64,000 bases of DNA, from the NCBI GenBank assembly GCA_019635635.1, contig JAHBZB010000003.1, positions 186,001 through 250,000 of the forward strand, given 5' to 3'. Below the pieces are notes generated by a model, which did not search any database, was not told where the DNA came from, and worked only from the letters and a program-made list of their open reading frames with translations. Position numbers and translations under genes: made by a program. The DNA is from Xanthobacteraceae bacterium. GTDB lineage: Bacteria > Pseudomonadota > Alphaproteobacteria > Rhizobiales > Xanthobacteraceae. Shown one piece after another: positions 44,985 to 55,725 of this stretch. Position 1 is the stretch's first letter, and each line of letters starts with the position of its first letter.

Positions 44985-46292
44985 ATGCCCGCGACCGATC
45001 CGATGGCGGATCGCAACGATGCGAACCGCTTTTTCACCGCCACGCTCGAACAGAGCGATCCCGAAATCTTTGGCGCGGTGAAGGGCGAACTCGGTCGCCA
45101 GCGGCACGAGATCGAGCTGATCGCCTCGGAGAACATCGTCTCCAAGGCCGTGCTGGAAGCGCAGGGCTCGGTGCTGACGAACAAGTATGCCGAAGGCTAT
45201 CCCGGCAAGCGCTATTACGGCGGCTGCGAGTGGGTGGATATCGTCGAGACGCTCGCGATCGAGCGCGCGAAAAAGCTGTTCGGCGCGGCGTTCGCGAACG
45301 TGCAGCCGAACTCGGGCAGTCAGGCGAACCAGGCTGCCTTCATGGCGGTGATGAAGCCAGGCGACACTTTCCTCGGTCTAAACCTGGCCGCAGGCGGACA
45401 CCTCACGCACGGTTCACCGGTCAATATGTCGGGCAAGTGGTTCAAGGCGGTGCCTTACGGCGTGCGGCCTGACGATCACCGTATCGACTATGACGCGGTC
45501 GAGCAGTTAGCTCGGGAAAACCAGCCGAAGATGATCGTCGCTGGTGGCTCTGCCTATCCGCGGCAGATCGATTTCGCGCGCTTCCGCAAGATCGCCGACA
45601 GCGTCGGCGCGGTGTTCATGGTGGACATGGCGCATTTCGCGGGGCTGGTCGCGGGCGGCGCGCATCCGTCGCCGTTCCCGCACGCGCATATCGTGACGGC
45701 AACCACGCACAAGACGCTGCGCGGTCCGCGCGGCGGTCTCGTGCTCACCAACGACGAGGCGCTCGCGAAGAAGATCAATTCGGCGGTGTTCCCCGGATTG
45801 CAGGGCGGTCCGCTGATGCACGTGATCGCGGGCAAGGCGGTCGCGTTCCTCGAGGCGTTGCAGCCCGCCTACAAGCTCTATGCGAAGAACGTGGTCGAGA
45901 ACGCGAAAGCGCTCGCTGAAAATCTCCGCGCGCACGGTTTCGACATCGTTTCCGGCGGCACCGATACCCATGTGATGCTGGTCGATCTGCGTCCGAAGCG
46001 GCTCACCGGAAAGATCTCCGAGAACGCGCTCGGCCGCGCCCATATCACCTGCAACAAGAACGGGATTCCGTTCGACCCCGAGAAGCCCGCGGTGACCTCC
46101 GGTATCCGGCTCGGCAGCCCGGCCTGCACCACGCGCGGCTTCGGCGTGAAGGAATTCCAGCAGGTCGGCGATTACATCGCGGAAGTGCTGAACGTGCTGT
46201 CGCAGAAGGGCGTCGAAGAAGATTCGATGATCGAAGGCGCGGTGCGCGAGAAGGTGACGAAACTGCTCGACCGTTTTCCGATCTATCCGTGA
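44985..46292 (+). CDS. glyA: Serine hydroxymethyltransferase
   Basis: 435 residues. Converts serine and H4folate to glycine and CH2-H4folate, the main source of C1 units. PLP Lys243 in [24 protein letters not shown] with the Asp binding the pyridine N, and [17 protein letters not shown] five bases before ATG 44985 decides the start over upstream in-frame codons. First gene of the block with nrdR and rib genes. Confidence 0.97.
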   Translation: MPATDPMADRNDANRFFTATLEQSDPEIFGAVKGELGRQRHEIELIASENIVSKAVLEAQGSVLTNKYAEGYPGKRYYGGCEWVDIVETLAIERAKKLFGAAFANVQPNSGSQANQAAFMAVMKPGDTFLGLNLAAGGHLTHGSPVNMSGKWFKAVPYGVRPDDHRIDYDAVEQLARENQPKMIVAGGSAYPRQIDFARFRKIADSVGAVFMVDMAHFAGLVAGGAHPSPFPHAHIVTATTHKTLRGPRGGLVLTNDEALAKKINSAVFPGLQGGPLMHVIAGKAVAFLEALQPAYKLYAKNVVENAKALAENLRAHGFDIVSGGTDTHVMLVDLRPKRLTGKISENALGRAHITCNKNGIPFDPEKPAVTSGIRLGSPACTTRGFGVKEFQQVGDYIAEVLNVLSQKGVEEDSMIEGAVREKVTKLLDRFPIYP

Positions 46293-46318
46293 GCATGACG
46301 AAGGCGAAGGCATAGATC

Positions 46319-46792
46319 ATGCGATGCCCATTCTGCGGTAACGCAGACACGCAGGTGAAGGACTCGCGGCCGACCGAAGATTCGGCCGCGATCCGCCGCC
46401 GCCGTGTCTGTCCGCAATGCGGCCAACGCTTCACGACCTTCGAGCGCGTGCAGTTGCGCGAACTCACGGTATTGAAGCGCAACGGCCGCCGCACGCCGTT
46501 CGATCGGGATAAATTGCTGCGCTCGGTGCAGATCGCGTTGCGCAAGCGGCCGGTCGATCCCGCGCGCATCGATCAGATGGTGTCGGGCATCGTGCGGCGT
46601 CTGGAGAGTTCGGGCGACGAGGAAATCACCTCGGAGATGATCGGCGAACTGGTGATGGACGGGCTGAAGCAGCTCGACGATGTCGCTTACGTCCGCTTCG
46701 CGTCGGTCTATCGTAATTTCCGCGATCCGAAGGATTTCGAAGACGTGCTCGGCGAGCTCGCCGACGGCGAGCGGCCCAAAGGCGCGGAATAG
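46319..46792 (+). CDS. nrdR: Transcriptional repressor NrdR
   Basis: 157 residues. Zinc ribbon with Cys3, Cys6, Cys31 and Cys34, then an ATP-cone domain (about 49-139) that senses ATP/dATP and controls ribonucleotide reductase genes. Length and spacing are standard. It sits between glyA and ribD, as in most alphaproteobacteria; nrd genes and NrdR boxes are outside the window. Confidence 0.96.
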   Translation: MRCPFCGNADTQVKDSRPTEDSAAIRRRRVCPQCGQRFTTFERVQLRELTVLKRNGRRTPFDRDKLLRSVQIALRKRPVDPARIDQMVSGIVRRLESSGDEEITSEMIGELVMDGLKQLDDVAYVRFASVYRNFRDPKDFEDVLGELADGERPKGAE

Positions 46793-46798
46793 GCGCGC

Positions 46799-47953
46799 AT
46801 GCGTGCGCTCTCGATTTCGAACCGCGCGGTGCAGGCCGGCACCGATGACGCGCGTTTCATGGATGCCGCGCTCAATTTCGGACGCCGCAACATGGGCATG
46901 GCCGCGCCCAATCCCTCGGTCGGTGCGATTGTCGTGAAGACCGGCAGCGCGGAGCCGGTGATCGTTTCGCGCGGCGTCACCGCGCGCGGCGGCAGGCCGC
47001 ATGCCGAGACCGAGGCGCTGAAAGCCGCGGGCGATGCGGCGAAGGGCGCAACCGTTTACGTCACGCTCGAGCCTTGCGCGCACCAGTCGAAGACGCCGCC
47101 TTGCGCGAATGCGCTCGTCTCCGCGCAGGTCGGCCGTGTAGTGATCGCAATTGAGGACCCGAACCCGCTCGTTTCCGGCAATGGCATACGAATCTTACGA
47201 GACGCGGGCATCGAAACCATCGTCGGCGTCGGTGCCGCGCAGGCGAAGATCGATCACGCCGGACATTTCCGCCGCGTACGTGACGGCCGACCGCATATTA
47301 TTCTGAAAATTGCCGCTTCCGCCGACGGCAAAAGCGGGCTCGCCGGGCGCAAGCCGGCGCGGATTTCCGGCCCCGTTTCGATGGCGGAAGCGCATATTCT
47401 GCGCGCGACGTCCGACGCGATCATGGTCGGCAGCGGCACGGTGCTCGCCGACAATCCCAAACTCGACTGCCGCCTGCCGGGCATGGAAGACCGCTCGCCG
47501 ATCCGCGTCGTGCTCGACGGCGCGCTGCGCATTCCGCTCGACTGCGTGCTGGTGCAGAGCGCGAAGGCGCGCAAGCTGATCGTGATCGCAGGCGAGACGG
47601 CGGACGCGGCCAAGCAGAAGACGCTGGAACAGGCGGGCGCGGAAGTCATCCGCGTTCAAATCACGAAAGACAAGTACCGTAAGCCCGTGATCGCGGACGC
47701 GATGCGCGAACTCGGGAGTCGCGGCATCACGCGGTTGCTGGTTGAAGGCGGGCCGATGCTGTCGGCTTCGCTGTTGCAGCAGGATCTCGTGGACGAAGCG
47801 GTGGTTGTAGAGGCGCCGGTTTTGCTCGGTGCCGACGCGATCGATGCGATCGAGAATATGCGGCTTGACGCGTTGCTGGCCTCGCCCAAACTGAAGATGA
47901 TCGAGGAGCGGATGCTCGGGCCGGACCGCATGGTCCGCCTGTTCCGGAAGTAG
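46799..47953 (+). CDS. ribD: Bifunctional riboflavin deaminase/reductase RibD
   Basis: 384 residues. N-terminal deaminase with His68-Ala-Glu70, and PCAHQSKTPPC holding Cys93 and Cys102 for zinc; C-terminal NADPH-dependent reductase (about 165-380) with GGPMLSASLLQQDLVDE. Carries out the second and third steps of riboflavin synthesis. Six bases after nrdR. Confidence 0.96.
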   Translation: MRALSISNRAVQAGTDDARFMDAALNFGRRNMGMAAPNPSVGAIVVKTGSAEPVIVSRGVTARGGRPHAETEALKAAGDAAKGATVYVTLEPCAHQSKTPPCANALVSAQVGRVVIAIEDPNPLVSGNGIRILRDAGIETIVGVGAAQAKIDHAGHFRRVRDGRPHIILKIAASADGKSGLAGRKPARISGPVSMAEAHILRATSDAIMVGSGTVLADNPKLDCRLPGMEDRSPIRVVLDGALRIPLDCVLVQSAKARKLIVIAGETADAAKQKTLEQAGAEVIRVQITKDKYRKPVIADAMRELGSRGITRLLVEGGPMLSASLLQQDLVDEAVVVEAPVLLGADAIDAIENMRLDALLASPKLKMIEERMLGPDRMVRLFRK

Positions 47954-47956
47954 AAA

Positions 47957-48565
47957 ATGTTTACTGGAATCGTCACCGACGTCGGCGTGATCCGGTCCGA
48001 AACCGGCCGCTACGATCCCGCATCGAAAGCCAACCTGAAGCGGCTTCGGATCGGCACGCGCTACGACGCGAAGACCATCGACCTCGGTGCGTCGATCATG
48101 GTCAACGGCATCTGCCTCACCGTGGTCGCGTGCGACGAGGACTGGTTCGAGGCGGAAGTCGGGCCGGAGACGCTTCGCGTCACGACGGCGGCCGAGTGGA
48201 AGCCGAATAAGAAGGTCAATCTCGAGCGCTCGCTGAAGGTCGGCGACGAACTCGGCGGGCATCTGGTCAGCGGTCATGTCGATGGCATTGCCGAAGTCGT
48301 GTCGCGCGAGGATTTCGACCAGTCGTCGAAGATCACGCTGCGCGCGCCTGACGCGCTCGCGCGCTACATTGCGGTAAAGGGTTCGGTGGCGCTCGACGGC
48401 ATTTCGCTGACCGTGAACGAGGTGAATGGGAACGAGTTTTCCGTCCACCTGATCCCGCATACGCTCCATGTCACGAACTGGAACGGGCTCAAGGCCGGCG
48501 ACAAGGTGAACCTCGAAGTCGATCAGCTCGCGCGCTACGTCGCGCGGCTTGCCGAATATAAATAA
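47957..48565 (+). CDS. ribE: Riboflavin synthase alpha subunit
   Basis: 202 residues, two lumazine-binding barrel repeats. Each has the family pattern: MFTGIVTDVGVI at the start and GHLVSGHVDGIAEV later; the second repeat includes GISLTVNEVNGNEFSVHLIPHT. Dismutates two lumazines to riboflavin. Start ATG at 47957, three bases after ribD. Confidence 0.95.
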   Translation: MFTGIVTDVGVIRSETGRYDPASKANLKRLRIGTRYDAKTIDLGASIMVNGICLTVVACDEDWFEAEVGPETLRVTTAAEWKPNKKVNLERSLKVGDELGGHLVSGHVDGIAEVVSREDFDQSSKITLRAPDALARYIAVKGSVALDGISLTVNEVNGNEFSVHLIPHTLHVTNWNGLKAGDKVNLEVDQLARYVARLAEYK

Positions 48566-48584
48566 GCCCTGTATCGGCTCCGCC

Positions 48585-49058
48585 ATGGCATTCAAACCCG
48601 CTCCTTTAGTCGCCGAAACTCCGATCCAGGGCGCGAAGCTTCTGGTGATCGACGCGCGCTTCCATGAAGCGATCGCGGACGAACTGGTGGCCGGCGCGCT
48701 CGCGCGGATCGAGGAAGCCAAAGCCAAAGCCGACCGCATCAGCGTTCCCGGCGCGCTCGAGATTCCGGTCGCGGCTTCCATCGCAATCGGCTCCGGCCGC
48801 TATGACGGTATCGTTGCGCTCGGCTGCGTCATTCGCGGAGAAACCGAGCATTTCGGCATCGTCTCTTATGAATCCGCGCATGCCCTGATGCGGCTCGGCG
48901 TTGATAAGCGGATTGCGGTCGCAAACGGCATTCTGACCGTCGAGAACGAGGAGCAGGCCTGGGTTCGCGCGCGGCGCACGGAAGGCAATATCGGCGGGCA
49001 GGCGGCGTCCGCCGCGCTCGCGCTGATCCGCATCGCCCGCGCCCAGATCGGCCGCTGA
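48585..49058 (+). CDS. ribH: 6,7-dimethyl-8-ribityllumazine synthase
   Basis: 157 residues. Joins dihydroxybutanone phosphate and the pyrimidine to form lumazine. Seen: VPGALEIPVAA, ALGCVIRGETEHFGIVSYES with the catalytic His, and TVENEEQAW. ATG at 48585 begins the conserved part. The missing step, RibB/A, is not in the window. Confidence 0.95.
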   Translation: MAFKPAPLVAETPIQGAKLLVIDARFHEAIADELVAGALARIEEAKAKADRISVPGALEIPVAASIAIGSGRYDGIVALGCVIRGETEHFGIVSYESAHALMRLGVDKRIAVANGILTVENEEQAWVRARRTEGNIGGQAASAALALIRIARAQIGR

Positions 49059-49059
49059 G

Positions 49060-49524
49060 ATGGCGAAGACCTCGCTGAAGGAAAGAAGCGCGGCCCGCCT
49101 CGCCGCGGTGCAGGCGCTCTACCAGATGGATATCGCCGCGTCGCCGCTGCCGAACGTGCTCTCGGAATTCGAGCGGCACTGGATCGGCCGCGAGATTGAA
49201 GGGGAACGCTACGAAGAAGCGGAAGAGAAACACTTCCGCGACGTGGTCGAAGGCGTGGTGCGGGAGCAACTCACGCTCGATCCGCTGATCGACAAGACCT
49301 TGAACGACGGCTGGCCCCTGAAGCGTGTCGAAAGCGTGCTGCGCGCGACGCTTCGCGCGGGCGGTTACGAACTTTATCACCGCCACGACATTCCGGTGCG
49401 GGCCATCGTCAGCGAGTACGTCGATGTCGCGGCGGCGTTTCTCGACAAGGACGACGTCGGGATGGTGAACGCGGTGCTCGACAAGCTCGCGCGAACCGCG
49501 CGTCCAAAGGATTTCGCAAATTAG
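49060..49524 (+). CDS. nusB: Transcription antitermination factor NusB
   Basis: 154 residues, all-helical RNA-binding fold. RSAARLAAVQALYQMDIA is the family N-terminus, ending VNAVLDKLARTARP. Binds boxA RNA with NusE in rRNA antitermination. One base separates it from ribH; the order ribH-nusB-thiL is standard. Confidence 0.96.
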   Translation: MAKTSLKERSAARLAAVQALYQMDIAASPLPNVLSEFERHWIGREIEGERYEEAEEKHFRDVVEGVVREQLTLDPLIDKTLNDGWPLKRVESVLRATLRAGGYELYHRHDIPVRAIVSEYVDVAAAFLDKDDVGMVNAVLDKLARTARPKDFAN

Positions 49525-50517
49525 ATGACCAAGCGGCAGCCGAGCGGCGAGGACAAGCTGATCGAGCGCTTCTTCAAACCGCTCGCTTCGCATCCCGGCG
49601 CGCTTTCGCTTTCGGATGACGCGGCCTGTTTCACGCCGCCCGCGGGGCACGATCTCGTGCTGACGGCGGATATGATCGTTGCGGGCGTGCATTTCTTCGC
49701 GGACGATCCGGCGGATAGCATCGCAAAGAAGGCGCTCCGCGTAAATCTGTCCGATCTTGCGGCCAAGGGTGGCGAACCCATCGGCGCGCTGCTTGCGATT
49801 TCTTTTCCGGGCGCTATCGAAGAAAAATGGATCGCGGAATTCTCGCGCGGACTCGGCGAGGACTGCATCTCGTTCGGTTGTCCGCTGCTCGGGGGCGACA
49901 CTACGAAAACGCCCGGGCCGCTTTCGATCTCGATTACCGCAATCGGCAAGGTGCCGAGCGGTAAGATGGTGAAGCGGGCAGGCGCAAAGTCGGGCGATCT
50001 CGTCGTCGTTTCAGGTACCATCGGTGACGGTGCGCTCGGACTGCGCACTGTAAAGGGCGATCCGGTACTCGCGCAGCTTTCCTGGGATCAACTGGATTTT
50101 CTGAAGGCGCGCTATCGCGTGCCGGAACCGCGCGTCGCGTTGGCACCGCTGCTTCGCGAGTATGCCCATGCAGCGATGGACATTTCCGACGGGCTGGCCG
50201 GCGATCTCGGCAAGCTTGCGAACGTTTCGGGCGTGAACGCGCGAATCGAAACCTCCAAGCTGCCGCTCTCGAACGCGGCTTACGATGCGCTCGAAATCGC
50301 ACCGGGCTATCTGAAAGACATCCTCACCGGAGGCGACGACTACGAGGTGCTGGCGGCGATTCCCGAGGACCGCTACCCGGCCTTTGCCGAGGCCGCGGGA
50401 AAGGGCGGCGTTCCGGTCAGCGCCATCGGCTCGTTCCGGTCAGGCGAGGGTGTGACCGTTCAGGGGCCCGATAATGAGGAACTCGCCTTCGGACAGGGCT
50501 CCTACAGCCATTTCTAG
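49525..50517 (+). CDS. thiL: Thiamine-monophosphate kinase
   Basis: 330 residues, PurM-like ATP-binding fold. Makes thiamine diphosphate from the monophosphate. LSLSDDAACF and TADMIVAGVHF with metal Asp residues, GGDTTKTPGP, and MDISDGLAGDL. The start directly follows the nusB stop TAG (49522-49524). Confidence 0.95.
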   Translation: MTKRQPSGEDKLIERFFKPLASHPGALSLSDDAACFTPPAGHDLVLTADMIVAGVHFFADDPADSIAKKALRVNLSDLAAKGGEPIGALLAISFPGAIEEKWIAEFSRGLGEDCISFGCPLLGGDTTKTPGPLSISITAIGKVPSGKMVKRAGAKSGDLVVVSGTIGDGALGLRTVKGDPVLAQLSWDQLDFLKARYRVPEPRVALAPLLREYAHAAMDISDGLAGDLGKLANVSGVNARIETSKLPLSNAAYDALEIAPGYLKDILTGGDDYEVLAAIPEDRYPAFAEAAGKGGVPVSAIGSFRSGEGVTVQGPDNEELAFGQGSYSHF

Positions 50518-50695
50518 GCCGAAAGGACGCGGTTTCCGCCGCGAAAACCTGCCGATTTAACCTTCCCGCGAGTTGCGCCGTGGGGGCATTTTTGGCAAAG
50601 GTTGCGCGCTTTGGGGGGTGCCCTGAAGGCTATCGCGCCGGGTGAGATACCTGCGACGCGCAAGCAATTTCCGACAGAAGACTAGGGGCAAATCG

Positions 50696-52822
50696 ATGCT
50701 AGCTTTATGGCTCATTCTCGCCTGCGGCGTCCTCTCGGTTGCATACGGCGTATGGGCGACGAATTCCGTCCTGTCCGCCGACGCAGGCAACCAGCGCATG
50801 CAGGAAATCGCGGGTGCAATCCGCGAAGGCGCGCAGGCTTACCTGCGCCGCCAGTACCTGACGATCGGTATCGTCGGTGTCGTCATCTTCGCGCTGGTCT
50901 GGTGGCTGCTCGGCCCGCTCGTTGCGGTCGGCTTCGCCATCGGCGCAATCCTTTCGGGCGCGACCGGCTTCATCGGCATGAACATCTCGGTGCGCGCCAA
51001 CGTCCGCACCGCGCAGGCAGCGACCAAGTCGCTCGGCGACGGTCTCGAGATCGCGTTCAAGTCGGGCGCGATCACGGGCATGCTCGTTGCCGGTCTCGCG
51101 CTGCTCGGCGTCGCCGGCTATTACACCTTCCTTACCTTCGGCATGGGCCTCAAGGCCGAAAGCCGCACGGTCGTGGACGCTCTGGTGGCGCTCGGTTTCG
51201 GCGCTTCGCTGATCTCGATCTTCGCCCGTCTCGGCGGCGGCATCTTCACCAAGGGTGCGGACGTCGGCGGCGACCTCGTCGGTAAAGTCGAAGCGGGCAT
51301 CCCCGAGGATGATCCGCGTAACCCGGCGACAATCGCGGACAACGTCGGCGACAACGTCGGCGACTGCGCCGGCATGGCGGCCGACCTGTTCGAAACCTAT
51401 GCGGTGACAGTGGTTGCGACCATGGTGCTGGCGGCGATCTTCTTCGCCGGCTCGCCGTTGTTCAGCAGCCTGTTGATCTATCCGCTCGCGATCTGCGGCA
51501 TCTGCATCATCACTTCGATCATCGGCACCTTCTTCGTGAAGCTGCCGGCGAACCAGTCGATCATGGGTGCGCTTTATCGCGGTTTCATCGCCTCGGCGGT
51601 GCTCTCGATCCCGGCGCTCGCGATCGCCACGCACTTCCTGCTCGGCTGGAATACGCCGATCACGGCACAGGGACTGACCTTCACCGGCACTTCGCTGTTC
51701 TGGTGCGGTGTTGCGGGTCTGGTAGTCACCGGTCTGATCGTCTGGGTGACCGAATACTACACCGGCACCGACTATCGTCCGGTGAAGTCGATCGCGCAGT
51801 CGTCGGTGACGGGCCACGGCACCAACATCATCCAGGGCCTCGCGGTCTCGATGGAAGCGACCGCGCTGCCTGCGATCATCATCATCGCCGGCATTCTCGT
51901 GACCTACTCGCTCGCCGGCCTGTTCGGCATCGCGATCGCGGTGACGACGATGCTTGCGCTCGCGGGCATGGTCGTAGCGCTCGACGCTTTCGGTCCGGTC
52001 ACCGACAACGCCGGCGGCATCGCCGAAATGTCGGGGCTGCCGAAGGACGTGCGCAAGGCGACCGACGCGCTCGACGCGGTGGGCAACACCACCAAGGCGA
52101 TCACCAAGGGCTATGCGATCGGTTCGGCGGGCTTAGGCGCGCTGGTGCTGTTCGCGGCCTATACGTCGGACCTCAACTACTTCATCTCGTCCGGCAAGTA
52201 CGCCTACTTCAGCGGCGTGAAGGTCGACTTCTCGCTGTCGAATCCGTACGTCGTGGTCGGCCTCCTGTTCGGCGGCCTGCTGCCGTATCTGTTCGGCTCG
52301 ATGGGCATGATGGCGGTCGGGCGCGCAGGTGCCGCGATCGTCGAGGAAGTGCGCCGTCAGTTCCGCGAGAAGCCGGGCATCATGCAGGGCACCGACAAGC
52401 CGGACTACGGCAAGGCGGTCGATCTGCTGACCCGCGCGGCGATCAAGGAAATGATCATCCCGTCGCTGCTTCCCGTGCTGTCTCCGATCGTCGTCTACTT
52501 CGCGATCTACTACATCGCGGGACAGGGCGCCGTCGGTAAGTCCGCGGGCTTCGCCGCACTCGGCGCGATGCTCTTGGGCGTGATCGTGACGGGTCTGTTC
52601 GTCGCGATCTCCATGACCGCCGGTGGCGGTGCCTGGGACAACGCGAAGAAGTACATCGAGGACGGTCACTTCGGCGGCAAGGGTTCCGAGCCGCACAAAG
52701 CAGCCGTCACTGGCGATACGGTCGGCGATCCCTACAAGGATACGGCCGGTCCGGCGGTGAACCCGATGATCAAGATCACGAACATCGTGGCGCTATTGCT
52801 GCTCGCGATCCTCGCGCACTAA
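50696..52822 (+). CDS. hppA: Membrane H+-translocating pyrophosphatase, K+-independent
   Basis: 708 residues, about 16 helices; couples PPi hydrolysis to proton export. Substrate motif [37 protein letters not shown] is split in the usual order with acidic metal residues; a second site includes [16 protein letters not shown]. Lys467 in GNTTKAITK takes the place where K+-dependent enzymes have Ala, so it should not need potassium. ATG at 50696 follows AGGGG and begins the first helix. 180-base leader to thiL. Bidirectional terminator follows. Confidence 0.96.
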   Translation: MLALWLILACGVLSVAYGVWATNSVLSADAGNQRMQEIAGAIREGAQAYLRRQYLTIGIVGVVIFALVWWLLGPLVAVGFAIGAILSGATGFIGMNISVRANVRTAQAATKSLGDGLEIAFKSGAITGMLVAGLALLGVAGYYTFLTFGMGLKAESRTVVDALVALGFGASLISIFARLGGGIFTKGADVGGDLVGKVEAGIPEDDPRNPATIADNVGDNVGDCAGMAADLFETYAVTVVATMVLAAIFFAGSPLFSSLLIYPLAICGICIITSIIGTFFVKLPANQSIMGALYRGFIASAVLSIPALAIATHFLLGWNTPITAQGLTFTGTSLFWCGVAGLVVTGLIVWVTEYYTGTDYRPVKSIAQSSVTGHGTNIIQGLAVSMEATALPAIIIIAGILVTYSLAGLFGIAIAVTTMLALAGMVVALDAFGPVTDNAGGIAEMSGLPKDVRKATDALDAVGNTTKAITKGYAIGSAGLGALVLFAAYTSDLNYFISSGKYAYFSGVKVDFSLSNPYVVVGLLFGGLLPYLFGSMGMMAVGRAGAAIVEEVRRQFREKPGIMQGTDKPDYGKAVDLLTRAAIKEMIIPSLLPVLSPIVVYFAIYYIAGQGAVGKSAGFAALGAMLLGVIVTGLFVAISMTAGGGAWDNAKKYIEDGHFGGKGSEPHKAAVTGDTVGDPYKDTAGPAVNPMIKITNIVALLLLAILAH

Positions 52823-52844
52823 ACGGCGAGACAAGAAACAAAAA

Positions 52845-52877
52845 GCCCGCGGGGAGCGATCCTCGCGGGCTTTTGCT
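52845..52877. terminator. Terminator between hppA and bamE
   Basis: GCCCGCG...CGCGGGC stem (52845-52851, 52864-52870) with a large partly paired loop, flanked by A5 and T4, so it can act for both converging genes. Confidence 0.8.
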
Positions 52878-52896
52878 TTTCATCTCACCGGCGCTT

Positions 52897-53388
52897 TTAG
52901 CCGCCGAACGGATTGAGGTTGGTGACGTTCTTCAGGATGTTGCCGACGAGTGAAATGTCGGCGCCACCCGCGACGGTGCTGCGGCTGATGAAATCGAAAA
53001 TCTTGCCGTCCTGGATGCCGTAATTGGCGATCCGGGTCACGCGGCGCTCGGGGCTGAAATAGACCGCGAGCACGCGCTGATCGACCACTTCGGGTTTCAG
53101 GAACGCGGTCTGCCGGGTCTTCTGCGAAATGTAATAGAACGCCTCGCCGGAAACGGTGGCGACGGTCGAAGGGGTGCCGAGCACGAGCAGCACCTGTTCC
53201 TGGCTTGAGCCGACCGGGACCTGCTGGAGCGCGTTTTCGTCGAGCACATAGCCGCGGTTGTAGGTCTGCGTGAGGCCGTTGATCGGTGTGTTCGTGCCGC
53301 TGCATCCCGCCAGTACCGCGCAGCCGAACGCAGCCGCAAGCGCGATGGCGCGGCCCGAATACGCTGGCTGGCGGATACTGAAGGTCAT
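52897..53388 (-). CDS. bamE: Outer-membrane assembly lipoprotein BamE
   Basis: 163 residues. Lipobox LAGC with Cys29 after the signal peptide; then SmpA/OmlA fold (about 45-115): NRGYVLDENALQQVPVGSSQEQVLLVLGTPS. Part of the Bam complex inserting beta barrels such as the porin. ATG at 53388 begins the signal peptide; an earlier in-frame start is unlikely. Divergent from the chaperone gene. Confidence 0.92.
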   Translation of the reverse strand: MTFSIRQPAYSGRAIALAAAFGCAVLAGCSGTNTPINGLTQTYNRGYVLDENALQQVPVGSSQEQVLLVLGTPSTVATVSGEAFYYISQKTRQTAFLKPEVVDQRVLAVYFSPERRVTRIANYGIQDGKIFDFISRSTVAGGADISLVGNILKNVTNLNPFGG

Positions 53389-53468
53389 ATGGTTAATCGC
53401 CGGATTGACTTGTCGCGACCCCGCGACTACCCCGCGCGGCAACGAAACGCAAACTGGCCCCGGACGGC

Positions 53469-54014
53469 ATGTTCCTATTCAAACGACGCGACTCTGCGCG
53501 CAGAAAAACCATCGAACGGCTCTATGGCGCCATCGTGGCGCAAGCCCGAAGGCCTGCGTTCTACGTGGATTTCGGGGTGCCGGACACGGCCGAGGGGCGC
53601 TTCGATCTGCTGGTGCTGCACCTTCATCTGGCGAACGACCGGCTCGCCGCCGCGGGCGAGGACGGGATCGCGTTCGGGCAGGAACTCATCGACTACTTCT
53701 TCGGCGACATGGATGCGAGTTTGCGCGAGATCGGCATCGGCGATCTCAAGGTGCCGAAGAAAATGCGCACGCTGGCTGAAGCCTTTCTCGGCCGTTCCGC
53801 GCTCTATGGCGAAGCCATCAAGGCCGGCGACAAGGCGGCGCTCGCCAAGGCGCTGGCGCGCAACGTGGTCGGCTCGGATGACGCGGCAGCGGGGCAGGCG
53901 CTTGCCGCCTATGCGATGCAGGCTGAAAAGGGCCTGCGGCTACAGGCGCCCGAGGCGCTGTTTGCCGCCGAAATCCACTTTCCCGAACCCGTGAAGGCCG
54001 CAGCCCATGCCTGA
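53469..54014 (+). CDS. Ubiquinol-cytochrome c chaperone (CBP3/UQCC1-like)
   Basis: 181 residues. Helical; fits the bacterial family related to mitochondrial Cbp3, which assists cytochrome b assembly: LYGAIVAQARRPAFYVDFGVPDT near the start, FFGDMDASLREIGIGDLKVPKKMRT in the middle. Acts in the cytoplasm near the membrane. Overlaps yceD by eight bases. bamE-CBP3-yceD-plsX is a usual order. Confidence 0.9.
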   Translation: MFLFKRRDSARRKTIERLYGAIVAQARRPAFYVDFGVPDTAEGRFDLLVLHLHLANDRLAAAGEDGIAFGQELIDYFFGDMDASLREIGIGDLKVPKKMRTLAEAFLGRSALYGEAIKAGDKAALAKALARNVVGSDDAAAGQALAAYAMQAEKGLRLQAPEALFAAEIHFPEPVKAAAHA

Positions 54015-54537
54015 AGATATTCCGTTCAGCCATGTGATCGAAGTTGCGGCGATTGCGCCCGAAGGCGAGCGCGTCGAACTCATTCCCGACGAAGCAACGC
54101 GCGCCCGGCTCGCGGCCGTTGCCGATGTCGTTGCCATTCCGGCGCTGAAAGTGCAGTTCGAAGTGCGGCCGGCCGACGCCGGGGGTGCGGTCGTGATCGG
54201 CAAGCTCGAAGGCGTGGTTCGCCAAGTCTGCGTCGTCAGTCTCGACGAGTTCGACAATCCGGTTTCGGAGGAATTCGCCGTCGATTTCGCGGCCGAGCCG
54301 GAACGCACGGAGACGGATGACGACGAGGAGGGCGAAGACCTCCCGGACCCGATCATCGACGGGAAGATCGATCTCGGCGCGCTCGCGACCGAATTCCTGA
54401 TCCTCGCTGTGGACCCGTACCCCCGTAAACCTGGGGTCGAATTCGCCGGCCTGTCCTCCGAAGAGGCCGCGGCCGAGCCGAAGCGCAGCCCGTTCGACCA
54501 GCTTTCGGGGCTCAAAGATCGAATCAAAAAACAGTAG
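54007..54537 (+). CDS. yceD: YceD/DUF177 family protein
   Basis: 176 residues. Conserved DUF177 core: VVRQCVVSLDEFDNPVSEEF region, then an acidic stretch PERTETDDDEEGEDLPDP and a segment DLGALATEFLILAVDPYPRKPG. Associated with ribosome and rRNA biogenesis in other bacteria, and usually upstream of rpmF and plsX; rpmF is absent here. The gap to plsX is 135 bases. Confidence 0.9.
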   Translation: MPEDIPFSHVIEVAAIAPEGERVELIPDEATRARLAAVADVVAIPALKVQFEVRPADAGGAVVIGKLEGVVRQVCVVSLDEFDNPVSEEFAVDFAAEPERTETDDDEEGEDLPDPIIDGKIDLGALATEFLILAVDPYPRKPGVEFAGLSSEEAAAEPKRSPFDQLSGLKDRIKKQ

Positions 54538-54672
54538 TAACCTACTGATATCGCTGCTGTAATTTCCAATAGTTGAACCCGCCCGCCGAACGGCTATTGT
54601 CGGACAAGCGCCGGAGCGGGGCCGGGCATTTCCAAACATCCGGCTGAGCCCGACAGCCTTTCCTCGATCTCA

Positions 54673-55725
54673 ATGTCCAGAACCGTCCGCATCGCAATCG
54701 ACGTCATGGGAGGCGATAACGGCGCGCCGGTCACGATTCCGGGCGCGGAAATCGCGGCCCTGCGGCGGCCGGACACCGAATACATCCTGTTCGGCGACGA
54801 GAAGCTGATCGCCCCGGTCGCGGCGAAGCAGGCGCGGCTCAAGAATGCGCAGATCGTCCATACCGACGTCGCCGTCCGCATGGACGACAAGCCGAGCCAG
54901 GCATTGCGCAAGGGGCGCAAGGTTTCCTCGATGTGGCTCGCGATCGAGGCGGTGAAGAAAGGCGAGGCGGATATCGCGATCTCGGCCGGCAACACCGGCG
55001 CACTGATGGCGATGAGCCTGTTCTGCCTCAAGCCGCTCGCGGGCATCGACCGTCCGGCGATCGCGGCGATCTGGCCCTCGATCCGCGGCGAAAGCATCGT
55101 ACTCGACGTCGGCGCCTCGATCGGTGCCGACGCGAAACAACTCGTCGACAACGCGGTGATGGGTGCCGCGATGGCGCGGGTCGTGTTCGACCTGACGCGG
55201 CCGACGGTTGGGCTGCTCAATGTCGGCGTCGAGGAAATGAAGGGCGTCGAAGCGGTGCGCGAGGCAGGCCAGATTCTTCGCGAAATGAACCCGGCCAATT
55301 TCGAATACCGCGGCTTCGTCGAGGGCGACGATATCTCCAAGGGCACGGTGGACGTGATCGTCACCGAGGGCTTCGCGGGGAACATTGCGCTGAAAACCGC
55401 CGAGGGAACCGCGCGGCAGATCGGCGAATATCTGCGCTCGGCGATGGGCCGGACCTTGAGCGCCAAGATCGGCTATCTGTTCGCCCGCGGCGCGTTCCGG
55501 GTGCTGCGCGAGAAAATGGACCCGCGCCGGGCCAATGGCGGGCTGTTCCTTGGGCTGAACGGCCTGGTCGTGAAAAGTCATGGCGGAACTGACGCGGAAG
55601 GCTTCGCTTCGGCCATCGAAATCGGCTACGACGTCGTCCGCCATAATCTCTTGAAGGGAATTGCCGAAGGGCTGCGCCGCGAAACCGGAACTGCGCCCGT
55701 ACCGGCCGAGGAATTACAACAGTGA
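54673..55725 (+). CDS. plsX: Phosphate acyltransferase PlsX
   Basis: 350 residues. Makes acyl-phosphate from acyl-ACP for phospholipid synthesis. [20 protein letters not shown] is the family N-terminus; later [14 protein letters not shown] and a C-terminal [14 protein letters not shown]. Peripheral membrane protein. Overlaps fabH by four bases, linking phospholipid and fatty acid synthesis. Confidence 0.96.
   Translation: MSRTVRIAIDVMGGDNGAPVTIPGAEIAALRRPDTEYILFGDEKLIAPVAAKQARLKNAQIVHTDVAVRMDDKPSQALRKGRKVSSMWLAIEAVKKGEADIAISAGNTGALMAMSLFCLKPLAGIDRPAIAAIWPSIRGESIVLDVGASIGADAKQLVDNAVMGAAMARVVFDLTRPTVGLLNVGVEEMKGVEAVREAGQILREMNPANFEYRGFVEGDDISKGTVDVIVTEGFAGNIALKTAEGTARQIGEYLRSAMGRTLSAKIGYLFARGAFRVLREKMDPRRANGGLFLGLNGLVVKSHGGTDAEGFASAIEIGYDVVRHNLLKGIAEGLRRETGTAPVPAEELQQ

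Noticed and set aside
47195-48781. Open frame of over 500 codons opposite ribD-ribE
   Set aside because: Antisense shadow; spans two certain riboflavin genes and has no recognisable motif.
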